From positions 95,386-106,098 of the forward strand of contig DOCI01000326.1 in NCBI GenBank assembly GCA_003503535.1: 10,713 bases of DNA. Reading direction: 5' to 3'. Positions within the stretch are counted from its first letter, which is position 1. Every line of letters begins with the position of its first letter. This DNA comes from Planctomycetaceae bacterium (lineage in GTDB: Bacteria > Planctomycetota > Planctomycetia > Planctomycetales > Planctomycetaceae). The notes below the pieces were generated by a model. That model searched no databases and was not told the origin of the DNA. It saw only the letters and a list, made by a program, of their open reading frames with translations. Positions 1 through 7,180 of the stretch are shown here, piece by piece. The position numbers were made by a program, and so were the translations under genes.

Positions 1-141
1 ACGGCAGATCATTCCATTCTTCTCATTGAAGAGGAATGGAATGGAAATGCTCTTCAGAATGCATCTTATGGTATTCCCGCAAACGAGGCAAATCGAGTTT
101 TGGAATCACTTCGATCAGAAAACCTCAAATCAATGATTTAA
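1..141 (+). CDS. C-terminal end of an unidentified protein (5' end outside the window)
   Basis: Frame 1 is open from the first base to a TAA at 139-141 and encodes the last 46 residues of a protein. The tail is mostly polar and probably helical, with an acidic patch (IEEEW) near residue 10 of the fragment and a final stretch resembling an amphipathic helix (NRVLESLRSENLKSMI). I do not recognise the family and the fragment has no catalytic motif. Its stop overlaps the stop of the opposing DUF1573 gene by 4 nt, so the two genes converge with no room for a terminator between them. Its reality rests on the clean open frame and on the tidy tail-to-tail join; a chance 46-codon open frame cannot be excluded. 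Confidence 0.55.
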   Translation, partial: TADHSILLIEEEWNGNALQNASYGIPANEANRVLESLRSENLKSMI

Positions 142-1292
142 TAACTTAAAATATGAATTTTGAAGTTCATCTTCCCAATAAGGGGATTATTTGTTGTCAC
201 TTCAAGGCGAGCGGGATTGTCTCGATCAAAATTGAGTGGAGGAGAATCAGGCTTAACTGAGATTTTCATTTTGTATCGTTCACGATTTTCAGCTTTGAAA
301 TTTTCATCTTTTATCATTTCAAACGTGAAGAAATCAGGTTCTGCTTTTACATCAAGCACTTCAACCGGCCCATTTTCGTTATCCCGCAGGAACATAGAAA
401 GGTTAACCGTTTTCCCTTCTTCCTTTTCCATGCGTCCCATCACCAGCAACATTTCCGTCGCTTTCCATCCCGCAGGCCCAACGATCTGTATCGGACCGGA
501 ATAGAAGCCATTGATGCTGAAGAAACCGCTCTGCTCTTCTCCTTTGGCCATCCCTTTCAGTGTGACCGAGGCTTCAAACTCGCCTATTGATGAGTTTGGT
601 TGAACTTCGCCTTGAATCAAATACCCAGCTTTGACATCGTCTTCCTTAAGTTGCTCGGGCGTCATCGGAATAACTTTTACACTGACCAGAGGATTACTCG
701 TTTCTGAATCCTTAAACACAAAATCATCGAGGACTCGCGAAGTAATTTTTCCACTGAAACTGGTCGGCTTATCACGATTCAATTCCCCCAGATTCCAGAT
801 CCCAGCCGGTGTGATCTCAAAAGTTTTATCGACTCGCCCGGCTACAGTCAGAGCAATTTCTTTTGCGGTGTTATCGTTCGTTTTGATGTAGGCGGCCTGA
901 CTGAAATTGGGATCCTCGGCTTTCCCGATCCACTCCAGTGTGATCGTTGTCGATTCTCCCGGCGGCACATCCCGTTCTTCAAAATCCGCCATCGTACACT
1001 TACATGTCGAGCGATCCTTCACCAGTGTAAGCGTCCCTTCGCCATCATTGCGAATCACAAAATCATGCCTGAGAGTTTCGCCCACTTCCATATTGCCAAA
1101 CTCATAGAGAGGTTCTTCGAGAACGACTTTGGGTTGTGGTCCGGTCAGATCAATCTGAATTTCTTTTTTCGGCTCGGCAACTTCAATTTTTTCTTCACAG
1201 CCACTCGAAACCAAAAGCAGCAGTCCCATTATACTGACGATGACCGAAGAGCCCGTGTGAAATGTTTGTATCATTTTCAACCTGTTAAACAT
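138..1292 (-). CDS. DUF1573-domain lipoprotein, probably exported
   Basis: The longest frame begins at 1313 (391 residues), but the first Met has no ribosome site. The Met at 1292 (384 residues) gives an N-terminus with R and K before the hydrophobic stretch. The Met at 1274 has AGG 6 nt upstream but lacks positive charge. I list 1292 with 1274 as the alternative. A signal sequence ends in LLLLVSSGC, a slightly atypical lipobox, so Cys39 (longest-frame numbering) is the likely lipidated residue. Residues about 64-161 match the DUF1573 Ig-like fold: YEFGNMEVGETLRHDFVIRN, then the paired cysteines STCKCT (Cys104, Cys106), then PPGES and a closing beta strand. The C-terminal half is beta-rich and may hold a second, diverged copy. 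The family's molecular role is unknown; the proteins are exported and common in Planctomycetota and Bacteroidota. It lies 132-153 bp downstream of the Wzy_C gene in the same direction. Confidence 0.85.
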   Translation of the reverse strand: MFNRLKMIQTFHTGSSVIVSIMGLLLLVSSGCEEKIEVAEPKKEIQIDLTGPQPKVVLEEPLYEFGNMEVGETLRHDFVIRNDGEGTLTLVKDRSTCKCTMADFEERDVPPGESTTITLEWIGKAEDPNFSQAAYIKTNDNTAKEIALTVAGRVDKTFEITPAGIWNLGELNRDKPTSFSGKITSRVLDDFVFKDSETSNPLVSVKVIPMTPEQLKEDDVKAGYLIQGEVQPNSSIGEFEASVTLKGMAKGEEQSGFFSINGFYSGPIQIVGPAGWKATEMLLVMGRMEKEEGKTVNLSMFLRDNENGPVEVLDVKAEPDFFTFEMIKDENFKAENRERYKMKISVKPDSPPLNFDRDNPARLEVTTNNPLIGKMNFKIHILSY

Positions 1293-1326
1293 GCAAATTC
1301 TCGACCGCAACATGAGAAGTTAGAAT

Positions 1327-1360
1327 GACTTGGATTTCCATTACCGGTACTACCCAAGTC
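1327..1360. repeat. 7-bp inverted repeat between the Wzy_C and DUF1573 genes
   Basis: GACTTGG at 1327-1333 pairs perfectly with CCAAGTC at 1354-1360 across a 20-nt loop that itself carries the 8-bp palindrome TACCGGTA (1342-1349). There is no T-tract after it on the minus strand, so it does not look like a classical intrinsic terminator. It could be a leader structure or operator for the DUF1573 gene, which starts just beyond it. The arms are short enough to be chance. Confidence 0.25.
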
Positions 1361-1445
1361 TAATGGGTTCTTACCCCGCAACCAACCGATTTCAATAAGT
1401 CATCAATCCGGAACTTCTCCCGCACTATTATTTACGTCAATTTGC

Positions 1446-3755
1446 TCAAGATGTTGGAACCGATCCTGCCGTTTCCATAATTTCCTGCAGCAATTTCAAT
1501 TGAATCTCATCAAGATATCTGTCCGTATGACCGAATTGATGATTGATCTGATCCAACCTCAACGCTTCTGCAGCAGCAATTTTCGCAGATTCAACTCGAT
1601 TTGCCATCAAGAAATAATCTGCCAGCTGAACCTGCAACTCTGGTTTGGTGGGGTATCGGCTTACCGCTTGTTTTTGAGATTCGATTGCCGCATCAAGCGA
1701 TTGTCTTGAGCCAGCCCGCTGGTAGTATTCATATTGACAGGCCGCCAGTTCTGCAAAATACTGATATGTCGCAGGATCACGGGAAATCGCCTGTTCGAGC
1801 ATCTGACAAGCCTCCTGTAATTTTTCAGGATCATCTGACTGCCGTGACTCTTGCCGTAACTGACTGGACAGTTGAAACCAGGGATTCGGATTCCAGCCAT
1901 CAATGACGATCCACTCCTGAATCGTTCGCCTGTAAGACGAGGACGATTGAGTCTGTGGCAATTTCGACATCGCGACCGATTCCGCCAGACGAGGTCGGAT
2001 GACACTGGGAATGCTCATCCCGAGCATTGCTAAACCGGTTCCCAGCATCAATAATCCAGACAACCGTGGGTTCACATGCAAAGTTGGACGAATTGGCCTC
2101 GTTGAAAAGGCAAAGATTAATATCAACTGCAGGATAATAGGCATTGAAAATCCGCCAGCTCCATGCAGATGAATCACCATTGAGAGAGCTGCCCAGATCA
2201 GGACGGTGTCCGGGATTTTCCAGTTCTTCACCAGCCAATTCATTAATAGTGCTGACAAAATCATCGCCAGAATCCAGAAACCTGTTTCTTCAAAGTAACG
2301 AACCGTTTCCGGAGGAGCCAATAATCCCGAGATCGCGACCGACAATAAGGAGACGATGATCACGCTTTGTGTAGAAGAATTCAGTTCTAAAGATTGCAGC
2401 TGGTTTCCGGGAGCATTTTTTCTCAGCAGCGAGATAATTCCAAAGACAATTAAGCCGACCATTCCGATCAGTGAAATGAGTCCGCCATTGCTCCAGGCAT
2501 CGAACCACAAATTATGAGGATCTAGAATTTCCTCGCTGGACTGGGGCAGTTTGAATTCCAGATAATGCTGTCGAAAATTCCCCGGTCCTGCACCAAAGAC
2601 AAAATGATTCTGCAGCATTTCCCAGGAGGATTTCCAATAATCGAGGCGGTAAGTTAACGACTTACTCGATTCCATCACCACTTTGAGATCGAGACTTCCT
2701 GTCCAGAAGGCGATCCCAACGATGATCAGTATCAAAGCAATACCTGCACCCAGGTATTTGACGAGCACGATTCCTGTGTATTTGACTCGTCCAATATGAA
2801 AAACAAGTAAGCCTGCCAGACAGATGAAACTTCCTACCCAGGCTGTCCGGCTTTTTGTCAGGATCAGGCAGTAAGCCAGAAAGACCCAGACCATAATCGA
2901 GATTACGAACTGTATTCGGTTGGAAGAATCGACTGCCCGATACATAACGACACCCATCGCCAGCACGAGTGCCAAGACCAGAAACCCACCAAAGGTATTT
3001 GCCAAAGCAAAAAAGCCGAAGGGTTCTCGACTGTCTCTCAATCGCTGCACGAACATCTGCTGAGCGTGCGGTTCCCGTGGAACTCCCATTCGAGACAGTT
3101 CACGTTCGGCCGCGGACTTCTTCTCAAGGGCGCGTTGCCTCGCGAATTCTGAATTGTTTGAAGATTCCAGATTCTGGACAGCTCTCTGATAATTTTCGAT
3201 CAGAGGCAAGACTTCCGCTTCAGCTGACGCATAAAAGTAGAAATGTTGATAGATGCCCAGAAAACTCATCAACAAGGCCGTGCCGAGCACAATCACAACC
3301 GGCAACTTGATGGAGAACAAAGGAATCAGCCGTCGCATTAACAGAACGGTAATCGCAGTCGCCAGCCATGCCCAAACAAAAAACAACCCGGTTCGTAATT
3401 CCCCACCGGTAATCCACATCGAAAAAAATGAGAGCACAGGACCAGCGCACAATAAGCTGAGAAAGAGATCAATTCCGTCAAATACCAGAGGTTGATCTGA
3501 AAATTTATAAATTCCCCAACCAGCAATAGCCAGAATGCCAAACCAACAACTGTGAATCAGCACCAGATCCCCCTGGCCAACTGACTCCGCGGGCAGAAAC
3601 AATTGGCACCAGATCAGTGCATTGACCAAACACCAAAAGATCGGCAGCTCATAAGACTGGTTCGGAATTTGTGGAAACTTTTGATCATCGGAACCAGGAA
3701 CGGCTTTTGACTTCTGCAAACCTTCCCGATGCGGTTTTGATGGGGTAGGTTTCAT
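1446..3755 (-). CDS. Wzy_C/O-antigen ligase family polytopic membrane protein with C-terminal TPR region
   Basis: Likely polymerase or ligase of a surface polysaccharide, acting on undecaprenyl-linked glycan at the outer face of the inner membrane. The frame is open from 3791, but the Met at 3755 follows the upstream gene's TGA by one base (TGAGATG), and the 12 residues before it add nothing recognisable. That start gives 769 residues. In that numbering there are about 13-14 hydrophobic segments. A soluble charged helical loop at 171-240 precedes REPFGFFALANTFGG. Arg303 lies in the SRTAWVG stretch after a membrane segment. The Wzy_C region has GAGPGNF (388-393) and DPHNLWFDAWSNGG with His414; WaaL-type ligases use a comparable Arg/His pair. 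A later membrane segment ends in HGAGGFSMP. Residues about 643-733 form TPR-like helical pairs (EQAISRDPATYQYFAELA, ALRLDQINHQFG). Polymerase, O-antigen ligase and protein O-glycosylating ligase cannot be told apart from sequence alone. Confidence 0.85.
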   Translation of the reverse strand: MKPTPSKPHREGLQKSKAVPGSDDQKFPQIPNQSYELPIFWCLVNALIWCQLFLPAESVGQGDLVLIHSCWFGILAIAGWGIYKFSDQPLVFDGIDLFLSLLCAGPVLSFFSMWITGGELRTGLFFVWAWLATAITVLLMRRLIPLFSIKLPVVIVLGTALLMSFLGIYQHFYFYASAEAEVLPLIENYQRAVQNLESSNNSEFARQRALEKKSAAERELSRMGVPREPHAQQMFVQRLRDSREPFGFFALANTFGGFLVLALVLAMGVVMYRAVDSSNRIQFVISIMVWVFLAYCLILTKSRTAWVGSFICLAGLLVFHIGRVKYTGIVLVKYLGAGIALILIIVGIAFWTGSLDLKVVMESSKSLTYRLDYWKSSWEMLQNHFVFGAGPGNFRQHYLEFKLPQSSEEILDPHNLWFDAWSNGGLISLIGMVGLIVFGIISLLRKNAPGNQLQSLELNSSTQSVIIVSLLSVAISGLLAPPETVRYFEETGFWILAMILSALLMNWLVKNWKIPDTVLIWAALSMVIHLHGAGGFSMPIILQLILIFAFSTRPIRPTLHVNPRLSGLLMLGTGLAMLGMSIPSVIRPRLAESVAMSKLPQTQSSSSYRRTIQEWIVIDGWNPNPWFQLSSQLRQESRQSDDPEKLQEACQMLEQAISRDPATYQYFAELAACQYEYYQRAGSRQSLDAAIESQKQAVSRYPTKPELQVQLADYFLMANRVESAKIAAAEALRLDQINHQFGHTDRYLDEIQLKLLQEIMETAGSVPTS

Positions 3756-3756
3756 C

Positions 3757-4956
3757 TCAATTCTGATCCTGCAAATCGACCGTGCTCTCACTCTGTGAGG
3801 CTATCTGTAATTCAGTCCGATGCTCCTTCTGTCGAGCACGCGCTGCTCTACGACCTGCAGTCTCCAGAATTGAGATGATCATGAGGATGCAAACTGTCAT
3901 TGCAATAACCATCCAGGCAGATCCCCAACCGGGGAGTCGATAGAGCAGTAATGCGGCTATTCCCGTCGTTAAAGTACACAAATAGATGGTTAATACGGCA
4001 TTCTTACGCGAAAGTCCCAAGTCGACCAAGCGATGTGAAAAATGATTTTTGTCTGGTGCAATTGGACTGAGTCCACGTTTTACTCGAATCACCATGACTG
4101 AGATAAAATCGTAAAGTGGAACGGCCAGTACACATAATGGCGCCAACATCACATGCGTATCAGAGCTGGCTTCATCGTAAAACGTGCCTAATACGGTTAA
4201 GCATCCCAGCATCAACCCGAGAAATGTACTCCCGGCATCCCCCATGAAGATTTTCGCGGGTGTCCAGTTCCAGACGAGAAACCCGGCACAGGAGCCCACA
4301 ATGACGAGCAACATTCCCGCAACCAGCCAGCGGGGTTCTGAAGTTTGCGACAACATAATGATCGCAAACATGAGCGCAGCGATCAAACTGATGCCTGCCG
4401 TCAAGCCGTCCATATTATCGAGAAAATTCAACGAATTGATCAGTAAAACAAGCCAGAAGATTGTCACTATCCAGCCGACTGGAGTGTAGAAGACGAAAAC
4501 AGTGGCATGCACATCAGCACAAATCACTGCAATTGCCACCATGAATTGAATCATCAGCCGAAACTTCCAGGAGACCGGATGGACATCGTCAACAAGACCA
4601 ACAATGCTCAAAACCAGTCCGGCTGTCAAAATTCCCCACATCTGCGGAGCGCGGTACAAGGCACCCGGTAAATGCAGTTTCAAATCGCCGGGAATGAGTG
4701 ATTGGGGTAAATAACCATGAGAGATAGCCCAGATCACCAGATGAGCGCATGCCAATGGAATAATCACTCCACAGACAATCCCGACACCACCTCCGAGGGG
4801 AGTCGGCGTGACATGGACTTTCCGCTCAGCGGGTTGATCGACCAGCCCCAGATTGGGAGCCCATTTGATCATCTGCCGGGTAACAATCAGCGAGACCAAA
4901 AAGGCTGGAATCACACATCCCAAAGTGAACCACAATACTCCCAACAGAATCCCCAA
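3757..4956 (-). CDS. Polyprenyl-phosphate sugar-1-phosphate transferase, WecA/TagO/MraY family (glycosyltransferase 4)
   Basis: Integral membrane enzyme that transfers a sugar-1-phosphate (typically GlcNAc-1-P from a UDP-sugar) to undecaprenyl phosphate on the cytoplasmic face, the first step of a surface glycan. The family motifs are all present in order: [12 protein letters not shown] at 37-48 followed by [16 protein letters not shown] with the Asp pair 123-124; [12 protein letters not shown] at 174-185; [13 protein letters not shown] with Asp240; and HFSHR at 305-309, the WecA/TagO-type histidine motif, which argues against it being the peptidoglycan enzyme MraY. About 10-11 membrane segments are visible and the last 35 residues are polar. 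Its length is normal for the family. No ATG suits the N-terminus: the frame begins with TTG at 4954-4956, and other TTG codons follow at residues 5 and 8. The next ATG (residue 29) would delete the first membrane helix. It is coupled to the Wzy_C gene downstream. Confidence 0.9.
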   Translation of the reverse strand: MGILLGVLWFTLGCVIPAFLVSLIVTRQMIKWAPNLGLVDQPAERKVHVTPTPLGGGVGIVCGVIIPLACAHLVIWAISHGYLPQSLIPGDLKLHLPGALYRAPQMWGILTAGLVLSIVGLVDDVHPVSWKFRLMIQFMVAIAVICADVHATVFVFYTPVGWIVTIFWLVLLINSLNFLDNMDGLTAGISLIAALMFAIIMLSQTSEPRWLVAGMLLVIVGSCAGFLVWNWTPAKIFMGDAGSTFLGLMLGCLTVLGTFYDEASSDTHVMLAPLCVLAVPLYDFISVMVIRVKRGLSPIAPDKNHFSHRLVDLGLSRKNAVLTIYLCTLTTGIAALLLYRLPGWGSAWMVIAMTVCILMIISILETAGRRAARARQKEHRTELQIASQSESTVDLQDQN

Positions 4957-4992
4957 GTCTAAATAATACGCAGTCGTAGAAAAACTGATTTC

Positions 4993-5011
4993 CTATCGGC
5001 TGAGCCGATAG
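4993..5011. repeat. Perfect hairpin upstream of the sugar-phosphate transferase gene
   Basis: CTATCGGC (4993-5000) and GCCGATAG (5004-5011) form a perfect 8-bp stem around the 3-base centre TGA. It lies about 37 bp before the TTG start of the transferase gene and about 157 bp after the sulfatase stop, both on the minus strand. Read on the minus strand it is followed by GAAATCAG and then TTTTTC, so a weak terminator for the sulfatase transcript is possible. A leader hairpin or operator for the transferase operon is equally possible. The rest of the 211-bp gap shows nothing I can name. Confidence 0.4.
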
Positions 5012-5167
5012 TTTATTGGCCGTGAGTTTCTTAACAATGAAGAGCCTGCTCGACGAAGCTTCCAGAGCATATTCAAAAATTAACAGCAGCGTTCAGCTGG
5101 AGCAAACAGAGCATTTTAGGTGATTTGATGTCCAAGCGACTGCAGAAACCATTTGAAAATGGTCTGA

Positions 5168-6784
5168 TTACGATTTGGGATTCTTTTTGTTTCCGCGAGG
5201 CTTCCTGGGAGGAAGTTTCCCCAGCGAAGGAGGATTCTTCGAGACTGAACCCGTATCGTCGGGAACTTCGAGTTCTTCAGCCAGTCGATTCAACTCATAT
5301 TCAAGTCGCTTCTGCACTTCAGCGTACTCAGGCTGACCGTAGACGCTTTGCATCTCATTGGGATCTTTTTCAAGATCGTACAATTCCCACTCATCGAGAT
5401 TGTAAAAGTGAATCAGCTTGTAACGATCAGTACGTACCCCTCGATGTCGTCTCACCATGTGAGCCGTTTTCTGATTCTCCTCAAACTCATAATATTGATA
5501 ATAATGAGCTTGCCGCCAGTCTTCGGGAGTCTCGCCTTCCATTATCGGTAGCAGACTCGCCCCCTGCATCTGTTTGGGTTGATCCAGCCCGGCAATATCG
5601 ACAAATGTTTCCGCAAAATCGACATTGGAAACGAGTTCTTTGCTCACACTCCCCGGCTGGATATGTCCCGGCCAGCGAGCCAGGAGTGGTTGGCGATAAG
5701 ATTCCTCATACATGAATCGCTTATCAAACCAGCCATGATCGCCCAGATAAAAACCTTGATCAGAGGAGTAAATCACAATTGTATTTTTCGCCAGTCCAGA
5801 CTCATCCAGGTAGTCGAGAACACGGCCGACATTGTCATCGACTGAGGCGATACAACGCAGATAATCTTTGATGTACCGCTGATATTTCCAGCGTACCAAC
5901 TCTTTTCCCTGGAGATTTGCCTCCTCAAACTTCTTATTTTTAGGCTCGTACGCTTCATTCCAGACCTTCAACTGTTCCTGATTCAGGTAAGGAGGAGGGA
6001 CAAGTTTCAGATCGCGAGCAGTCATCGTTTTTTCGATGGACATATCCTGTGAATGAGCAGCGGTGCCACGACCGGAATAGTCATCGAACAGATTGTCTGG
6101 TTCAGGAATTTCAACATCGTCATACATATGCAGATAATCGGGCCCGGGACACCATTCCCGATGTGGGGCCTTGTGTTGAAACATCAGCATGAAGGGTTGA
6201 TTGGTATTCCGGCCCTCTTTCAGCCATTCCATGGCCAAATCGGTAATAATATCTGTCGTGTATCCCGTGTAATTCTTCCGCTCACGATTTCCATCGCCAT
6301 GATTATCACGCAACATGACGGGATTGTAATAGGGACCTTGTCCGACCAGGACTTCTGAATAATTGAAGCCGGTCGGATGCATATGCTCACCTAAATGCCA
6401 CTTGCCAATAATTGCAGTCTGATAACCTGCCATCTGCAACATTTTGGAAAAAGTCAGTTGCGTGCCGTCGAATTTATTGCCGTTGCGAAGAAATCCATTT
6501 TTATGGCTGTATTTACCCGTCAAAATGACTGCCCGGGAGGGTCCACAAATCGAATTGGTGCAAAAACAATTGTCAAACCTCATTCCCTCGTTGGCAATCC
6601 GATCCAAATTGGGAGTGGAGTTAATTTTAGAGCCATAACAACTCATTGCGTGAGAAGCATGATCATCTGTGAACATGAAGACGATATTGGGCCTCTCTGT
6701 ACCAACAACTGGAGACCCACCTCCGTAAACCCTTGACACGGTACTGAACAATAAAAAGGCACAGAGTGCAAATTTGACACGCAT
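5168..6784 (-). CDS. Secreted FGly-type sulfatase (S1 family) with DUF4976-like C-terminus
   Basis: Hydrolyses sulfate esters, most likely on extracellular or periplasmic sulfated glycans. The frame is open from 6835, but the Met at 6784 has a perfect AAGGAG 6 nt upstream and begins a signal peptide ([17 protein letters not shown], cleavage near VYG). This start gives 538 residues. In that numbering: metal-binding Asp40-Asp41 in FMFTDDH; CGPSR at 80-84, where Cys80 is the residue converted to formylglycine; TGKYSHKNG after it; GKWHLG with Lys128 and His130; His204 in [24 protein letters not shown] with Asp342, Gln343 and Lys355. The C-terminus shows the DUF4976-like subdomain ([26 protein letters not shown]) and a basic tail. 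From memory, the [16 protein letters not shown] and [17 protein letters not shown] stretches resemble GlcNAc-6-sulfatase-type enzymes (S1_11-like); the substrate remains a guess. No sulfatase-maturating enzyme is nearby. Confidence 0.93.
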   Translation of the reverse strand: MRVKFALCAFLLFSTVSRVYGGGSPVVGTERPNIVFMFTDDHASHAMSCYGSKINSTPNLDRIANEGMRFDNCFCTNSICGPSRAVILTGKYSHKNGFLRNGNKFDGTQLTFSKMLQMAGYQTAIIGKWHLGEHMHPTGFNYSEVLVGQGPYYNPVMLRDNHGDGNRERKNYTGYTTDIITDLAMEWLKEGRNTNQPFMLMFQHKAPHREWCPGPDYLHMYDDVEIPEPDNLFDDYSGRGTAAHSQDMSIEKTMTARDLKLVPPPYLNQEQLKVWNEAYEPKNKKFEEANLQGKELVRWKYQRYIKDYLRCIASVDDNVGRVLDYLDESGLAKNTIVIYSSDQGFYLGDHGWFDKRFMYEESYRQPLLARWPGHIQPGSVSKELVSNVDFAETFVDIAGLDQPKQMQGASLLPIMEGETPEDWRQAHYYQYYEFEENQKTAHMVRRHRGVRTDRYKLIHFYNLDEWELYDLEKDPNEMQSVYGQPEYAEVQKRLEYELNRLAEELEVPDDTGSVSKNPPSLGKLPPRKPRGNKKNPKS

Positions 6785-6790
6785 TTGAGA

Positions 6791-6796
6791 CTCCTT
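6791..6796 (-). promoter_or_regulatory. Ribosome binding site that fixes the sulfatase start
   Basis: On the minus strand AAGGAG sits 6 nt before the ATG at 6784. It is the strongest Shine-Dalgarno match in the window and rules in favour of that start over the longer frame. Confidence 0.85.
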
Positions 6797-6800
6797 TGTC

Positions 6801-6818
6801 ATTCCGATAATTCGGAAT
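6801..6818 (-). repeat. Hairpin in the sulfatase 5' leader, next to the ribosome site
   Basis: ATTCCGA (6801-6807) and TCGGAAT (6812-6818) form a perfect 7-bp stem with a TAAT/ATTA loop. On the sulfatase mRNA the stem ends four bases before AAGGAG. It could shield or stabilise the initiation region or be a protein-binding site. No known riboswitch is recognisable. Confidence 0.4.
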
Positions 6819-6897
6819 TTCGGCTGATTGACCAAAATCTCTCAAGTTCAGAGGTATTGAAATTGGAACCCATGATGATGGCAGCAGGAGTCGGGAA

Positions 6898-6912
6898 TCT
6901 CAAGCCTTGAGA
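6898..6912. promoter_or_regulatory. 15-bp palindrome, possible operator
   Basis: TCTCAAG-C-CTTGAGA is a perfect palindrome with a single central base, 114 bp upstream of the sulfatase start. A single half-site, TCTCAAG, recurs at 6840-6846. Symmetric sites of this size are typical for dimeric repressors or activators, but no regulator is identified. Confidence 0.3.
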
Positions 6913-7008
6913 CGAAAATCACTTGGATTTCACGACTTCTTATTTTCCTTCCCATATTTTACCTGAACCTGAATGCAGCCTGATGGCTCTACATTGTGAC
7001 CTTGCCTT

Positions 7009-7026
7009 GAACAATTATTCTGCTGA
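7009..7026. repeat. First copy of an 18-bp repeated element (GAACAATTATTCTGCTGA)
   Basis: This copy matches the element at 7091-7108 at 15 of 18 positions and shares its GAA-N6-TTC core. The spacing between the two copies is 82 bp, start to start. Confidence 0.35.
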
Positions 7027-7036
7027 ATAAAAATTT

Positions 7037-7052
7037 TGGCGCATAACGTGCT
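7037..7052 (+). promoter_or_regulatory. Candidate sigma-54 (-24/-12) promoter for the small plus-strand gene
   Basis: TGGCGCATAACGTGCT has the invariant GG and GC at the correct sigma-54 spacing and matches most of the TGGCAC-N5-TTGC consensus; position 5 and the first T of the -12 element differ. Transcription would begin near 7063, about 118 bp before the start codon. A single match to a short consensus is weak evidence. Confidence 0.25.
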
Positions 7053-7086
7053 CATCGTTCAGTTCATAACAATTCAACCGAAATCT

Positions 7087-7108
7087 TGCAGAACAACCAT
7101 TCTGCAGA
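7087..7108. promoter_or_regulatory. Second copy of the repeated element, with a 20-bp palindrome
   Basis: TGCAGAA (7087-7093) and TTCTGCA (7100-7106) are perfect inverted arms around CAACCA, and 7091-7108 is the second copy of the 18-bp element at 7009-7026. It lies just downstream of the predicted start of the sigma-54-like promoter, a position suited to a repressor or a leader structure. Confidence 0.35.
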
Positions 7109-7180
7109 TGGTACCACCCATCAGCAATACACCCTTAAATTGCTAATCCCCTGAAACAGACCAAATAAGGAACCCGAATC

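Larger units (their letters stand above)
6785..7180. promoter_or_regulatory. Divergent intergenic region between the sulfatase and the small plus-strand gene
   Basis: This 396-bp gap must hold the promoters of both divergent genes. It contains the leader hairpin at 6801-6818, a perfect 15-bp palindrome TCTCAAGCCTTGAGA at 6898-6912 whose half-site TCTCAAG recurs at 6840-6846, two copies of a GAA-N6-TTC element (7009-7026 and 7091-7108), and a sigma-54-like box at 7037-7052. I see no convincing gene in it. A 41-codon minus-strand frame (6930-7055) lacks a ribosome site. Confidence 0.55.

Noticed and set aside
11..42. Perfect 9-bp inverted repeat ATTCCATTC / GAATGGAAT near the left edge
   Set aside because: It lies inside the open plus-strand reading frame and is explained by its codons (a Glu-Trp-Asn-Gly stretch); no T-tract or other sign of a regulatory element follows.
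1328..1338. ACTTGGATTTC occurring both here and at about 6921-6931
   Set aside because: An 11-base match between two AT-rich gaps with no extension on either side is not enough to call a repeat.
5037..5123. 28-codon plus-strand frame (MKSLLDEASRAYSK...) between the sulfatase and transferase genes
   Set aside because: No good ribosome site, short, and in a gap that more probably holds leader and promoter sequence for the minus-strand operon. Chance is the simpler explanation.
5125..5715. 196-codon plus-strand frame antisense to the sulfatase end
   Set aside because: It runs opposite to a clearly coding, motif-bearing sulfatase. Its translation is rich in Ser, Arg and Pro with no recognisable domain, so it is a shadow frame.
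6930..7055. 41-codon minus-strand frame in the sulfatase upstream region
   Set aside because: No Shine-Dalgarno sequence, low-complexity polar composition and overlap with the promoter and repeat elements; expected by chance in AT-rich DNA.
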